NCBI GenBank assembly: GCA_963989245.1
Contig: OZ022342.1
Coordinates: 4,578,543 to 4,642,542, forward strand
Origin: Nansenia antarctica
Lineage: Eukaryota; Chordata; Actinopteri; Argentiniformes; Microstomatidae
Length of the DNA: 64,000 nucleotides
Direction of reading: 5' to 3'
A model generated the notes under the pieces. That model was not told the DNA's origin and ran no database searches. It was given only the letters and a program-made list of their open reading frames with translations. Positions 1 to 12,893 of this stretch are shown here, in pieces (position 1 is the stretch's first letter; each line of letters opens with the position of its first letter). The position numbers and the translations under genes are program-made.

Positions 1-356
1 TTGGTCGTGTTTGCAATGTCAGAGAGAAGAGAAGAGCTCAGAACTAGGCTGTTTGTTGTTAGCACACAGTCTGTTTTTTTTGTTTTTTTTTACGAGGAGG
101 ATGAAATATTACTATGATTGTTGCTGTTTCAAATAGGCTTTGACAGTTATGGATGCATTTACATCACTGCAGTTTAGTTTGATGTTTTTTTTTCCTGCTT
201 TCATTGACTTGTTGTGTGCATGGAAAGGATGATCGGGTGGCTTTAAGAGCATTGCAATATAATGTCAGATTTGTTGTCAGACACTGGTGAGGAGGGTTAT
301 AGCTGGCAGTACTGCAGACTGGCGTAGAGCAGCAACACCCAAGGAAGACCCTAGAT

Positions 357-560
357 CAGTGTTTCTCAACCCTCTCCTCGGGGCGCCCCAGCCGCCCGCT
401 ACACATATTTGATCTGTTCCACCACCAGCACACCTGATTCAACTAATCAAGTACAAACCATAATTGCTTTGTACTTAGTTGAATCAGGTGAGCTGGTGGT
501 GGAACAGATCAAATATGTGGTGCGGCTGGGGCGCCCCGAGGAGAGGGTTGAGAAACACTG
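357..560. mobile_element. hAT-like palindromic MITE
   Basis: Near-perfect inverted repeat with arms of about 90 bp, starting CAGTGTTTCTCAACCC and ending GGGTTGAGAAACACTG. Flanks read CCCTAGAT and ATCTAGAT (6 of 8 match), consistent with an 8-bp hAT target duplication. It lies in the celf1 intron that fills 1-1988; the rest of 1-1988 shows nothing but microsatellites at 886-907 (ATG)n and 1709-1906 (TC)n. Confidence 0.8.
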
Positions 561-1708
561 ATCTAGATCACCTCCTGGTCCTAGATAAAGGCTTGCTTTC
601 TGGATCTGGAGGCTGTCAGTTTTAGTGCTGTATTTTAATGAAGCGGTCCCAACTTGGCTTGGCTTGCATGGTAACAAGTGTCCTCCCCCCCTGTTTAGGC
701 AGTCGGCATAACTTGATTAGCGTAGTCTGCTGTAGTCTGCTGTGTCAGACAGACTCAGGGGGTCGTTGGCTCTGTCCGGTTAGGTTGGGTCTGACCATCA
801 CACTCATCCAACCAATCACACTCATTCATCCCTCCTTCCGTCCTTTCTGGCTTGTGATTGGTTTGTTGTGGTTCTTCTTGACAGATGATGATGATGATGA
901 TGATGATGTTTTTTTTGTTGTTGTTGTTTTTTTGCATCGTGGCAACTGAACTATATAGGATGTCCTTCTCGATTTTGTCTCATTCCATTTGGCTGTCTAA
1001 AGACCTTGATGAAACATTGTCAGTTGGCATCCCTAATGCTCTCCTGGTCCACCCCCCCCACCCAATGATATGATGTGTGACATGTTCTAGTCTTTTGGTC
1101 CGCAAGTCGGCAACCAATCAACAATTTTCAGACTTTTCTTTTGAAACACGGAACTATGTTTCAACATTGTCGAGAATCACAACACCACCACAAACTCGCT
1201 AGTCAAGCCAAAAAACTGCAACGCAATGGATTCAGTGAGTAATCCCCACAGCTACCTACTATAACACTACTTTACATTGTTAGCAGGCTCACAAAACAAC
1301 TGTGTTAGTTGACTAGCGAGGGTGCCATTGATTTTCAACAATGCGGAAATGTATTCACCAAGTCCGATCGTTACATCAGATCCCGATATGCGGACCGAAG
1401 CATTGGAACGTGTCACAAATGAGTCCGGTAGACAGGAGGGTCTTGTGCAATGCTGTTAGTGCTGCTCCATGGATGTGCTGTGAACCTCCTTCCTCTTACT
1501 GTCTTGACTTATATTTTTGACTCCTCCCCTTCTATTTCATCCCAGTCAGTATCTTCTTAAAATTTGCTTGCTCAATTTACTTACCAATTGTATTATTATT
1601 AATCTATTTATTAACTATTTTCACTATGATTCTTTCACTCTCATTCTTTCAAACTTTACCACCTCCTTACCTGCTATTAGCCTAATCTCTCTTATCATTT
1701 ATAGTCTA

Positions 1709-1739
1709 TCTCTCTCTCTCTCTCCCTGTCTCTCTTTCT

Positions 1740-1787
<48 letters not shown>

Positions 1788-1906
1788 GTCTCTCTCTCTC
1801 TCTCTCTCCCTGTCTCTCTCTCTCTCCCTCTCCCTCTCTCCCTGTCTCTCTCCCTGTCTCTCTCTCTCTCTCTCCCTGTCTCTCTCCCTGTCTCTCTCTC
1901 TCTCTC
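1709..1906. repeat. (TC)n microsatellite with TCCCTG interruptions
   Basis: About 200 bp of TC repeats broken at intervals by CCCTG, 83 bp upstream of the celf1 exon at 1989. It creates spurious open frames on both strands. Confidence 0.95.
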
Positions 1907-1988
1907 CTGAAAACACAGTCCAAATCCTGGATGCAGTCCTGACCCTCTGTGTTCTGTGTTTTGGTGTAATGTCTAGCTTTATTTGCAG

Positions 1989-4900
1989 CTCCTCCAGCAG
2001 TCTGCCTCCTCTGGGAACGCCCTCAACAACCTTCACCCGATGTCGGGTATGTCAGGTAAAAAACACCTCAAACATTTCACAGACCTTTTTGCGTCTTTCG
2101 TTTCCTTCCACCTGCTTGCATGCTAAGTCATGCTACGTGTGTCCGTAAGGGCAGCGATGCACCGGCAGCACTGACGGCCGTGCCCTTGAAAAGAATCCAA
2201 CCTATACGGCAACCGGTGGCAAGAAGTTCACTCAGGGTTACTATGACAATGACATGGGCTTCTTGCCTTATCATAATCTGTCATATGCGCTCCAAAACAC
2301 ATTTGACAACGGACACTGTTGAGCAGACGATTCTCAGCATTTTTAGCAATACCATATGTTTTATGCCATGTTCCAACACCTTAAATGTAGTGACACTCTG
2401 GAGTATAGGTGATATTGGTAATAATAACATCTCTCTGCACCTGTGATGCGTGAAGCAATTTGCCGCATCCCGCCCGGAAAATGTTGTCTTGTTAAATGAC
2501 GGTAGCATGCTGGCTAGTGTGTTTACTCTACTCTTCCTATAAATACAAAACTAAATAGCTTACCCGCCTAGGAAAGTTCTTTCTGAGCCTCATTACGTTG
2601 CACTGTTGCTCCAAAAACAGTGACAAGACTGACTGTTTGGTTATTTTAGTAGGATACATTATGAATGAAATATCAGGCACATTTCAGTCCATCTTGGGGT
2701 TTTGCCTCTGTTTAAGTCTGGGCATCAGGCGGCATTTGCAATGGATCTTTTCACGTCACACAGGCCCGTTTTTCTGTAACATTTTTAACAGACAACTTGC
2801 CTTAGGTGTATTAACAATTATACAACAGTTAGTTCCGACCAAGTCATTTAATTGGACAAGAGGCATTCCATCAGTGCTGTTATGCAGTATAACTGCACTG
2901 GGACCTTTAACTATATGTATCACTCCGCTGCACAGATGTTCTACTAAATGACCGTTAATTAGACTACATGTTTGTGTTAAGGTTACTAGGCAACAGTCCA
3001 TTTGAAGTTTGGAACTATTTTTGGTTTATTTTTATGATTAAATAAACAAACAAATCATAATATGTTGTCGCTTATTACTGTTAACTAATAAATTGCGCTG
3101 TAGAACTGTTGTATAAAAGCAATATCACACTCGAGGTCGTGCTGATATTCAGTATAACACACTCCCTCTCGTGTGATATTGCTTAATTGAAAACCACTAC
3201 AGCCCTAGCAATAACCATTGTTTACTCTACCCAGTTTCCCTGGCCTCCGAATAAAATATGTCTGCGATGGCCTTAGTGCCCTGGCATTTGACGTTAGGGC
3301 CCCAACAAATTGTACCCTTCCCCTCCTACTGCATTCTGTAAAGTATGCCCCTTATTTTGTCATTGATATACAGTATCTAGCATAATTGTTTGCATGGTTA
3401 CACCCCGTAGTCATGCAAAACGATAAGTGTGTGTGTGCTCTATTCCTGTGTAACCCATTTGGACTTTCAGAGATTACAGCATGGGACCTTTTAGCGTTGG
3501 ATGTCGTGTCGAACAGTGCCAGAACATCTCACCGCAGGCCTATTTCAAATGTCTTATTTCAATGCACAGAACCACCGTTACGTTGCAATCTTTTGGTTGA
3601 GTTACAAGGGTGATCGATGTCTTGTAGGAATGAATATCAGTCGCTAAAAGATGCTTTACCCCAAAAATGAAAGAAATAGACAAAGACTAAATAAAAGGCT
3701 CACTGGACACAGTAATCAGCCGCACGCTGTAAAACGTTTGCGTGGCTAAGGGGTGACACCTGTTTGCATTGCATGAATGCTCTCAGAATAGTGTGGCAGG
3801 TGGAATGTATGTCTGGCAGGGGTGACCTGTACTAATGGAATTGTGAGCTCAAACACACTGCCGGAAGCTTCCAGATACAAACACAACACACATTATACAA
3901 CAGTTAGTTCCGACCAAGTCATTTGATTGGACAAGAGGCATTCCATCAGTGCTGTTATGCAGCACAATAGCACTGGGACCTTTAACTATGTGTATCACTC
4001 CGCCGCACAGATGTTCTACTATGTTCTATGTCCATTTGAAGTTCAGTTGCGGAACTATTTTTTGTTTATTTTTATGATTAAATAAACAAACAAATCATAA
4101 TCTGTTGTCGAGGCCTACGACCGAATCACAGCCGTGCTGATATTCAGTATAACACACTCCCTCTCGTGTGATATTGCTTAAATAACTTTCTGGCAGTGTG
4201 GCTGATGAACATGTGCACTGAGGCTGTCCGCTGATCTCATTTGTCATGAAAAAAAACTAAAGAGGCAATTCCTTTTGCTTTTTGATTACAGTGTGAACCT
4301 GATTCGGTTGTTAGTTTTTATTTATTTAGTGTTACCTATTCTGTATTTTTGTCTCTAAGCTCAAACTGTCGGGGAAAGTATGTGAAACTCAGATGCTGTC
4401 AAATATCATTGCAGTACTAATGTCGTTACATACAGGGTTAGTCCCTGTTCGGTTTTCATTTTTCGATTCCTGGGGGAACAGTCCCCAAATGAAACCGCGA
4501 TTTTCGGTTAAACCGTAGGGATTCAAAATCACATTGTTGTAGGGCTTTTGAGCCGACCAATTTCAAATGGACTAAAGCCCTCTCCTTTCTGCTCGAACAC
4601 TTTCCAAAAATACTTTTGGTTCGTAAACGAGACTGACGGCATAGAATGTTAGTATGTCTACATGTTTGATGATGGTGTTTGTTTTGGCTCAGGGTAAGGT
4701 AAAGATAGCTTGGATAAAGTATTGCTTGGAACAGCAAGCTGCTAAAATCGTGCCTGGACCCCAATGGTGAGTTGTGTGCCCGATGTCCTCCTAACCCTAA
4801 CCCTAACCGGGGCTCCTCCCCCCTCCCCCTCCCCTGCGTCTCAGGGCTGAACGCCATGCAGAACCTGGCTGCTCTGGCAGCAGCAGCCAGCGCCACACAG

Positions 4901-7900
4901 GCCACGCCCTCTGGCAACAACGCGCTCGGCACCTCCAATAGCCCCCTCAGCGTGCTCACCGGCTCAGGGACGGGGGCCGGACAGCAGGGTCACTCATCCT
5001 GGGACGCCTACAAGGGTTGGTCCTTCTTTTTTATCTCTTATATCCCCAACTGAAATGTGTCTTGAGTGATCTGTGTTCCACTGAATGTTATATAACAGTT
5101 ACCAGTCAAAAGTTTGGACACACCTACCTTCTCATTCAATGTTTTTTTCTTTATTTCTTTATTTTATTGTTTTCTTACGTTGTAGATTAATACTGATTAA
5201 GACATCGAAACTATGAAATAACACATATGGAATTATGTAGTGAGTGAACCAAAAAAAGTGGTTTAAACAAACCAGAATATGTTTTATATTTTTAGATTCT
5301 TCAAAGTAGCCACCGTTAGCTTTGAGAAGGTGAGTCCAAACGTTTGACTGGTATCGTACCTCTCTGTTATCCTCATGAGTTTGTCCTGCTGTTGTTGCTC
5401 TTCCATCACTGCACTCTGTTCTCTCGCCTGTACATTGAGCCCTGCTAACGGAGGATGATGATGATGATTTTATTATTCTTTTCCTGCGTGGTTAATTGTT
5501 CTGGGGCTGGGTGGGCGGTCCTCTCTCCAGGGTGTCCGCGGTGTCTTGAAAAGTATTAAAAGTTGATAAATAAATTTTGGGAAAATCAAGACCCTTAATA
5601 AGTATTAAAAAGTCTTATCACGATTTTATGAGGTCTTGAATTTTGTAGGTATTTTTCTGAATTAGACTCTGTCCAAAGAGTTTGAGTCCTAAAAACGTTG
5701 AGTAAAAGTTCGTGAATGTATTAGTTTTATTAAAAAACTAATTGTGTTGTATGATAGTGGTCTCTAGTCTATTGCAAACTAATACTGTTAAGTTAAAGGT
5801 GTCACTGATGTAAACGGTTACAGCTCGAAGTGGCGGTGAGGTCTGGTAAAATATTGACAAGGTCTTTAAAAAGGTATTGAAATTAACCTCAAGATTCCTG
5901 TATATACCCTGTCTCTCCTCTGCAGGCTCCTCCCCCACCTCCAGTAACAACTCCTCAGTAAACCCCATGGCCTCCCTGGGGGCGCTGCAGTCCTTAGCCG
6001 CCGGGGCGGGGGCCGGCCTCAACATGAGCTCACTCGCAGGTTTGTTTATTTATTTATTTATTTTATTCAGGGGTGCACAAAAATGTGTCACCTTGTTTGG
6101 GCCATCACCAGTTTTACATCCCTGTTATTTGTAAAGGGACGATGCATATTAATGAACATTTAAAAATGTAAATACGCCAGATTTAGTCAGAAGGCAAATT
6201 TTCATCGCCAATTAATGTTGGTGCCATTTTTTTTAAGTTCAGAGTCCCCTCCCCTCCCATAGGTTTTGGCAATAAGGGGAACTCATGGAAAGAAAAGCAC
6301 AGTGAATAATTTTTTCATGAGGTGTGAATGCAATTATGTCAGAACGATGCCGAATGTGTTTTTATGTCGCTGCTTCATTTACCACAAATGTGTTCACTGT
6401 GAACACGATGTTGAACGTAGGATAAAGACCCAGGGTAAATCATGCTAGTCCCAGGCCTGTGACCAGCTCAGTGGCCTTGTGGTTAGAGTGTCCGCCCTGA
6501 GATTGGGAGGTTGTGAGTTCGATCCCCGGCCGAGTCATACCAAAGACTATAAAAAATGGTACCCAATGCCTCCCTGCTTGGCACTCAGCATTAAGGGTTG
6601 GATTGGGGGTAAGACCCTGCGACATACCAGCGTCATGTCCAGGGGGTGCTACTCCAGGCCTGTGACAGAGCTCCTGGTTCCCTCCTAGGGATGGCGGCCC
6701 TGAACGGCGGCCTCGGCAGCGGGGGGTTGTCGAACGGCACGGGCAGCACCATGGAGGCCCTGACGCAGGCCTACTCTGGGATCCAGCAGTACGCCGCCGC
6801 CGCCCTCCCCAGCCTCTACAACCAGAGCCTGCTCTCCCAACAGAGCGTCAGCGCTGCCGGCAGCCAGAAGGAAGGCAAGTAGTGCTAAGGAACATTTGGG
6901 TTAGGGTTAGGCTGGACAGGGATTCAAGTGATTAGAGAGATCTGTGGTAACTTAACATGTCTGTGTTCAAGTTCTCCAAAGATGCCGTTGTTGTTCGTAC
7001 GTTGCGTTCCGTTGTGATGTTTGAATGTGGTATTGTTGCACAGGAAGTTCAGAGCCTAGCTATGGGTTAAGTAAATGTATGATGTTTAGGTAAGTGTGGT
7101 GTTTCAGTGAAAATATTATCCACTGCGTTGTCACCTTCTGCTAAGGATTCTGTCTTGTTTTAAATATGCTGCAACAGCAAGTGAAAATCGGAGCACGGGT
7201 AAGACTTAAGAATGTTTTTTTCTCAGTACTTAAAATGTCATTTTAAAACAAGCGAAAATCCATATCAGAAGGCTCCTGCTCCTCATGTGATGTTATGCCT
7301 CGTTTTAAGATCATTATTGATTGTTATTCAACAGATATTGTCTGTCAAAAGAAGTAGCATGGTACGGCTGCCTCAAAGTTGTATTCGTCCTGTCAACCCT
7401 GTCTTGTCAGACTTAATAAAGAACGCTCTCTGCTCTCTTAAGGCCCTGAGGGAGCCAACTTGTTCATCTACCACCTCCCCCAGGAGTTTGGAGACCAAGA
7501 CCTACTCCAGATGTTCATGCCCTTTGGCAACGTGATCTCAGCTAAGGTGTTCATTGACAAGCAGACCAACCTCAGCAAGTGTTTTGGTAAGCTTGACCCC
7601 GGGGATAGGGTGACACAGTTAGCAGGGTCATCATGAATGCAGTGTGTTGTTTTTTTTGTTTTACACAGATCAAAGGGCAATGATTTCCCAGTTTTCGAAA
7701 TGAAAAATGTGTCTGATTGTTTTGTCCTTTTGCTCCTGGAGCTTTTGCTCTCATAAGTGACTGGCGATCATCTCATCCTGATTATCTTCACAGGCTTTGT
7801 TAGTTATGACAATCCGGTCTCATCCCAGGCGGCCATTCAGTCGATGAACGGTTTCCAAATTGGAATGAAGCGACTGAAGGTGCAGCTGAAGCGATCCAAA

Positions 7901-7921
7901 AATGACAGCAAGCCATACTGA
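1989..7921 (+). CDS. celf1: CUGBP Elav-like family member 1, 3' part (six exons)
   Basis: CELF1 binds GU-rich RNA and controls alternative splicing in the nucleus and mRNA decay/translation in the cytoplasm. Six coding exons are seen: 1989-2046, 4845-5015, 5926-6039, 6689-6874, 7443-7586 and 7794-7921 (TGA at 7919-7921). All junction phases agree. The first four encode the low-complexity Ala/Ser/Gly linker between RRM2 and RRM3 (LLQQSASSGNALNNLHPMSG, MAALNGGLGSGGLSNGTGST). The last two encode RRM3, with RNP2-like LFIYHLPQEF, RNP1 KCFGFVSYDN and the family C-terminus LKRSKNDSKPY. RRM1 and RRM2 exons lie left of the window, so the gene is partial. The fourth intron starts with GC (AAG|GCAAGT) instead of GT. 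The first exon has a second in-frame donor 9 nt downstream (2056). Introns carry several MITEs and a SINE. Identity is certain at family level; celf1 rather than celf2 is favoured by the linker and C-terminus. Confidence 0.95.
2815..3190. repeat. Dispersed repeat, copy 1
   Basis: Shares long stretches with 3890-4181 in direct orientation: TATACAACAGTTAGTTCCGA, CAAGAGGCATTCCATCAGTG, TTAAATAAACAAACAAATCA and TGATATTCAGTATAACACAC. No TIR or coding capacity recognised. It lies in the celf1 intron 2047-4844. Confidence 0.75.
3890..4181. repeat. Dispersed repeat, copy 2
   Basis: Shorter direct copy of 2815-3190 lacking an internal part. Both end in CTCGTGTGATATTGCTTA. They could be two independent insertions or one local duplication. 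Confidence 0.75.
5096..5356. mobile_element. Tc1-like MITE
   Basis: Ends are inverted copies of ACCAGTCAAAAGTTTGGACA and TCCAAACGTTTGACTGGT, with TA on both sides. This terminal motif is typical of fish Tc1 elements. The centre has no transposase. It lies in the celf1 intron 5016-5925. Confidence 0.8.
5528..5911. mobile_element. hAT-like non-autonomous element, copy 1
   Basis: Begins CAGGGTGTCCGCGGTGTCTT and ends TATATACCCTG. Nearly the whole length is repeated in reverse at 45816-46229. Its right end is only 14 bp from the celf1 exon at 5926, so the branch point or part of the polypyrimidine region must lie in or beside the element. Confidence 0.78.
6464..6653 (+). mobile_element. tRNA-derived SINE with 13-bp target duplication
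   Basis: Contains GTGGTTAGAGTGTCC (A-box-like) and TTGTGAGTTCGATCCCC (B-box), a second SINE family. It is flanked by the perfect direct repeat CCAGGCCTGTGAC at 6451-6463 and 6654-6666. It lies in celf1, ending 35 bp before the exon at 6689. A working tRNA gene is ruled out by the poor cloverleaf and the SINE body. Confidence 0.85.
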
Positions 7922-10900
7922 GTGCTTTATCTCTCACTTGGACTTGGTTAGAAAATGTGTTTTCTGGTAAGTGGAGAGTGTGAATAAGAAACTAGAACCC
8001 CCCCCCCCCTGCAAATCCATCCCCTCCTCATTCCCCCCCCCTCGCCCCTCTGCTCATTATTACAAGATAACCACTGCTGGGGTTACACCACCTCCTTATT
8101 CTCTGTATTAACAAACGCAAAGCAGAAAACTAAAAAGCAACATGCAGCAATATTATGTTGAGTATATGATTTTGTTCATCTGAAACTGGATACTTAATCT
8201 CATTCTGTTGTGGTTTTTTGAATTTTATGTTTCTTTTTAAAAAAAGAATATTGTATTTTTTATTTAAGTTAAGGTGTCATATTAGTTTGCTGTGTTTAAG
8301 TTTTAGTCATAATGATGTGTTGCACAATGACAGCCAATTGCCAAAATATACCCCTGCTTTTACCCCCCCCTCTCCCTGCTCCAACCACCACCTAATCCAA
8401 ACCCATGCCACCCGCCCCACCCCCAAATTAATCCCATCATAATCAAACCATCGTCATGGTTGCATCCTTTAACTGATACAGTACATTAGGACACTGAGAG
8501 TCGTGCAGAACCTTCCAGAGAAACTGCCTTTATGAAATGAGGATGGACAGACATGCACCGGATAGTGGCGAGAAAGTAAAAGCTGTTTGCCAACTGCGAT
8601 TAACAAATATCTACATGTACGCAAGATCTGACTTCACTCCGGCAGATGACCCCCTTTTCTTTATAATTTCTTTTTAAGATCAATTGCCTGCTAAGTGAAT
8701 TTGTGGTGTTGTACCAGAAATATATTTGATAAGTAGGCTAACTTATTATTTGTATTTTTGTTTGTTTTGTTTATTTATTTATTTATTTATTTATTTATTC
8801 AGCAACCAAAAAGAAGCTTGAATTTATGTTCTCAATCTTATCTTTTGGAGCAAAATAGCATATTAACTCTGAATGAATTAATATGGAAGACATGAGCAGT
8901 ATTGGCTTGAACTGCATAGTTTTGTGAGATTTCTATCTTGCAAACCACTCAATGTCTTAGGACGAACGCTTATCGCCACCCCTGTGCTACTGTTATTTCA
9001 GACATAATATGAAAGAAAGGAAATGTGTAGATGTACGCGTTAAAACTTAAAGGGACACTTCGCAATTGTGTAACCTCATATTCATTATATCCAGCATCAT
9101 ACCAGTGTCAACATATGTATAAAAAAACTGGAATTGTTTGTTCTGTAGTAACACAAAATTATATATATATATTACAATGTCATTTGGCGTCATTTTGTTT
9201 TAGATTCTGTGCTTTTACACAACTACAACAAGTTTCCAGCCAGGGGGAGTATGCTGCTGGAGATGACAAATATGAGGTTAGAAACTGGTGGTGTGCCTTT
9301 TAACATTCTTCCCATTTAACTTCTAATAGAAAATTGAGTCCTTTTACAAATACAGTGCTGAAAGAGTGGGTGGTAATCAGGTCCTATTATAAGGTCTATT
9401 GAACACAGCCACGAAGGTGTCATCTGTCTTTAGTACTTCTATTCCCCACCTGTCTGTATCTTACATTTGCTCCTCCTCTGTCTGATGCTGCAATCCATGC
9501 GATTTTGAGTACGGTACAGCGGCTTTAATAGTGGCAGTTATTTACACAGTCTCTTCTCTGCCTTGACCTTTTACTTCAAAAGAGCATTCCGCCCCGTTTT
9601 CGAATATTCACATTAATAATTTAAATTTCCTGTCTATTTTTAGCCGTCAGTTTAAATGGAACATCGGTCCTTTATCTAACTCTAAATGAAATATCACTTG
9701 AGGCTTTAGGCTTGCAGCAATAACGGGTCCTGGGAAAGATGTTCAAACAGTGTAACACTGGGGCATTTTAGAGTTCTGTCAGTCATCTTTAAATTATTTA
9801 ATCATCTCTACTGATGTAAAAATAATAGTGCTCCAAGTAGATATTATAAATTATTTTTTTCTTTTTACTTTTTGTCCTCTGTATTCACCAAAAAAATGTT
9901 TTGTAATTATTCATCATCCACAGTACAAGTAGTCTGCTCTACCTCTCAGAGCTGGTCAGGTGAGACTACTCCCTCAAATTACTGGCTTCTCTGCAGATTT
10001 TTATTCCAGTGTGCGTATTTATTATTGACTCAAAACACTTCTGATTGGTGATGTTAAATAAATGTTAACCACGACAACAAACACAGTAATCGGTTTCCTA
10101 GGCTTCCAGGAACTCATGATGACGTGTTTTTATAGAAATGGAAAGAAACAATTGTCCAGATGATGTATATTACAAAACTATTATGCCTTTTCTATTTTTA
10201 TAGAGGTTTTATACTTCTCCTGAGTGTCGGGAACTATTTATTGCCTAAATAATTTCTCTGAATTGAAAGGATTGTTTTAAGAATCTTCAACAGTATTTTG
10301 TAGAACTCCTAATGTGAATTTGGTTACTACATTTAGATGTGAGGTTTAAACTACTGACTTGTGTAGCCCTATTCATTAAGTGTTGTTTATTGTTAATGTG
10401 CAACAAGTGACAATTTTGTGTGGAACTGTGAGTGGGTAGGATTTATCAGTGCTGCTAAAGATTTCAAAACTGTAGACCCCCTCCTCCTCTAGTGACTTTG
10501 GATTCTAAAAAATTAGAAAATTACAGGGAAATCCTACAGTATATTATGTATTTGAGTTCCTAGATGTGTGCCTATTTAACTTCCCCTTTCCATGTGCATA
10601 AAAATACCAACTGAGATATCAGGAAATTAAGCTTAAGCACGGTGTCTTAAGTCCAGGGTAAATTGCAGATATTTAGATATGTCCAAAGACTGAATCTCAA
10701 CTAATGGGACATCTAGTTGTTGTATGTCCATCACTGTCAACTTCGTTGTACATTTCATCAATTTTCACCAATTGAAAGGCATCATTTTGACATACTGAAG
10801 TGGAAAGCCTTAAGAATAGCAGCAGATTGTGGTAGAGGGACAACATAAGAAGGTGCCAAATGTTCACAGAAGAGCTGTTTTGTTTACACAAGTGAAACAG

Positions 10901-12862
10901 ACTAATGTAGTCTTAAAGTTTGGTAGCTTGAAAAACGTTTTTACACCTTTGTAATATAAAGTGTCTGAAGTTTGTTTGCTGTGTCTTTACTTACTTTTGT
11001 CTGTATTGTGTTGACATACTGCCGCCTTTTAAAAGGACTGATTTACGACTTCGCCAGTTTAAAAAGTTGCTACAGTGCTCATTTTGTATAGTGCCCTCAA
11101 GACAAGCTCCTTTGCAGTGGTATCGGCATTGGATCGCACATGATTGAATACGATTCCTTTACAATTCACATTTAAAGCACAAAACCCAAAGAGTAATGTC
11201 AAATGAGATTAGTTGACAACCAACTCTCATAGTTCACTGCGTGATGCGATGGAAGCACAATTAATTTATTAATAATGCTTATTTATGACCCTGGTGAGGT
11301 TGACTATCATTGAAAGCATTGAATATTCAAAACTTACCATTATTATTATTATTTTTTGCAATCGCTGAAAATAAATATGAATGCATATACGGAACTAAAA
11401 CATTGGAGGATTATATTCTTAGGTTGAAATTCTACAGACTTTTATTTTTTTGCTTTTTAAAAATCTTTGATTATAATCTGTTTAGAAGATCCTCTTAACG
11501 TTAACGCTCAGTCACACGTTGACTACAGGGCAGCAGTAGGCAGTCTGTGCTGTCTCGGTGTTGTTGTGTGCTGTGAGTCCTCACCTCAACTCTCTGTTAG
11601 CATGTTGCTCGTGTTCCCCCCCTCTTTCCTTCCACCCTTTCTCCTCCTGTCTTGTCTCACATTAAATGTTAAGTGTTTAGATTCTATGTGTATATGTGCT
11701 AGTGAACCTTCACCTTCCCCCATGCAAAGATAATCATTCATGATTTTCTTTTTCTTCCCTCTCCTTTTTCTGTTGTTGCTTTAACCTAGGTTTGTCTCCC
11801 TGTTTTGTTTTGTTTTTACTCTAGATATCTTCGTGCCCGTTCGTTTGTTCATCGTTTGCCTAGCATGTTGATGTGACGTCAAAAGTTCATCGTCCAGTCC
11901 GTTGTCCTCTGCGCTTCTCTGACGCTTGAAATTTTCACCTTTGACCTTTTGTTAGCTTTTGACGTTTATTGATTATCAAAACGATTTTTTGTTTGTGTCT
12001 CTCATTTGTCCTTTGTGCTGCCAATAGGGTGCGCTAGAAAGACTGTCTATAAAAAGAACTGTATAAAGTTACACGAGTATTGTTACAAGCAAAAAATAAT
12101 CTATTTTTCTAGAACTTACCGACATAACCACTAGATTTTGCTAAACCTGTTTATTTTCATTTTGTTTCACTTTTATCTTGATAGTCAAATGTTTTATTTC
12201 TTTTTTTCGCATTATGTTTTTGGAACAGTCTTCCTAGCGCCCCCACATACTTGTGTTTTTGTCTGAAAGCAGCAAATCAATTTATAGAATCTACTTCTGC
12301 GTGTGAGTGCGGGTGTTTTTTTCCTCTTTCTCTCTTGTAAGTTCTGAACCTTTTTTTAGGATGTCTTTGGTCACATTTTGCTGAACTGGGGATGACTATG
12401 TAACTTTGTGCTAGGTTAGTTGGCATGATGTAATTTTTGGGGAGCTTCTATTCAGTGGCATCATAACGATATTACACTTGAATCACCTTTTGTCTTTGAG
12501 TGTGTCACGTCATCACAGGCACATAATGTTTTCATTTCCTTTTTGTGTGGAAAAATCAGCCTTAGTCTGAATAATAAAATATATAAAATGAGCAGAATTG
12601 AGTTTCTTGTCACAGTTAAGTATATATTTAGCATGCACGTTTTTTGTAACTGCACTGAAATCCTCAGCAAAATGTGATTTAGTTTTGTTTATAGAATTTA
12701 AAATTATGAATAAACTAGTGCCAAACATTTTTGCACGTTGGTCAAATTTTTCTCTTCCACGTTATACCATCTCTAGAGTTAAGATCTGGGCTACTAAAGT
12801 AGGGTTTGGTTGTTGTTTTTTTTAACGTTGGCGTGGTGGATCGTAAACTCATAAGCTTTCGT

Positions 12863-12893
<31 letters not shown>

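Noticed and set aside
1517..2036. Open frames on both strands over the (TC)n tract, rich in Leu/Ser or Arg/Glu
   Set aside because: Dinucleotide repeats lack stop codons by composition. The same applies to the Arg-Glu frames at 17000-17317.
4456..4959. 167-codon - strand frame overlapping the celf1 exon at 4845-5015
   Set aside because: No family resemblance, and the + strand exon is conserved CELF1 with correct splice sites.
6470..6540. Possible tRNA gene (A and B boxes present)
   Set aside because: It is the head of a SINE with a longer body and a 13-bp target duplication; the cloverleaf is not convincing.
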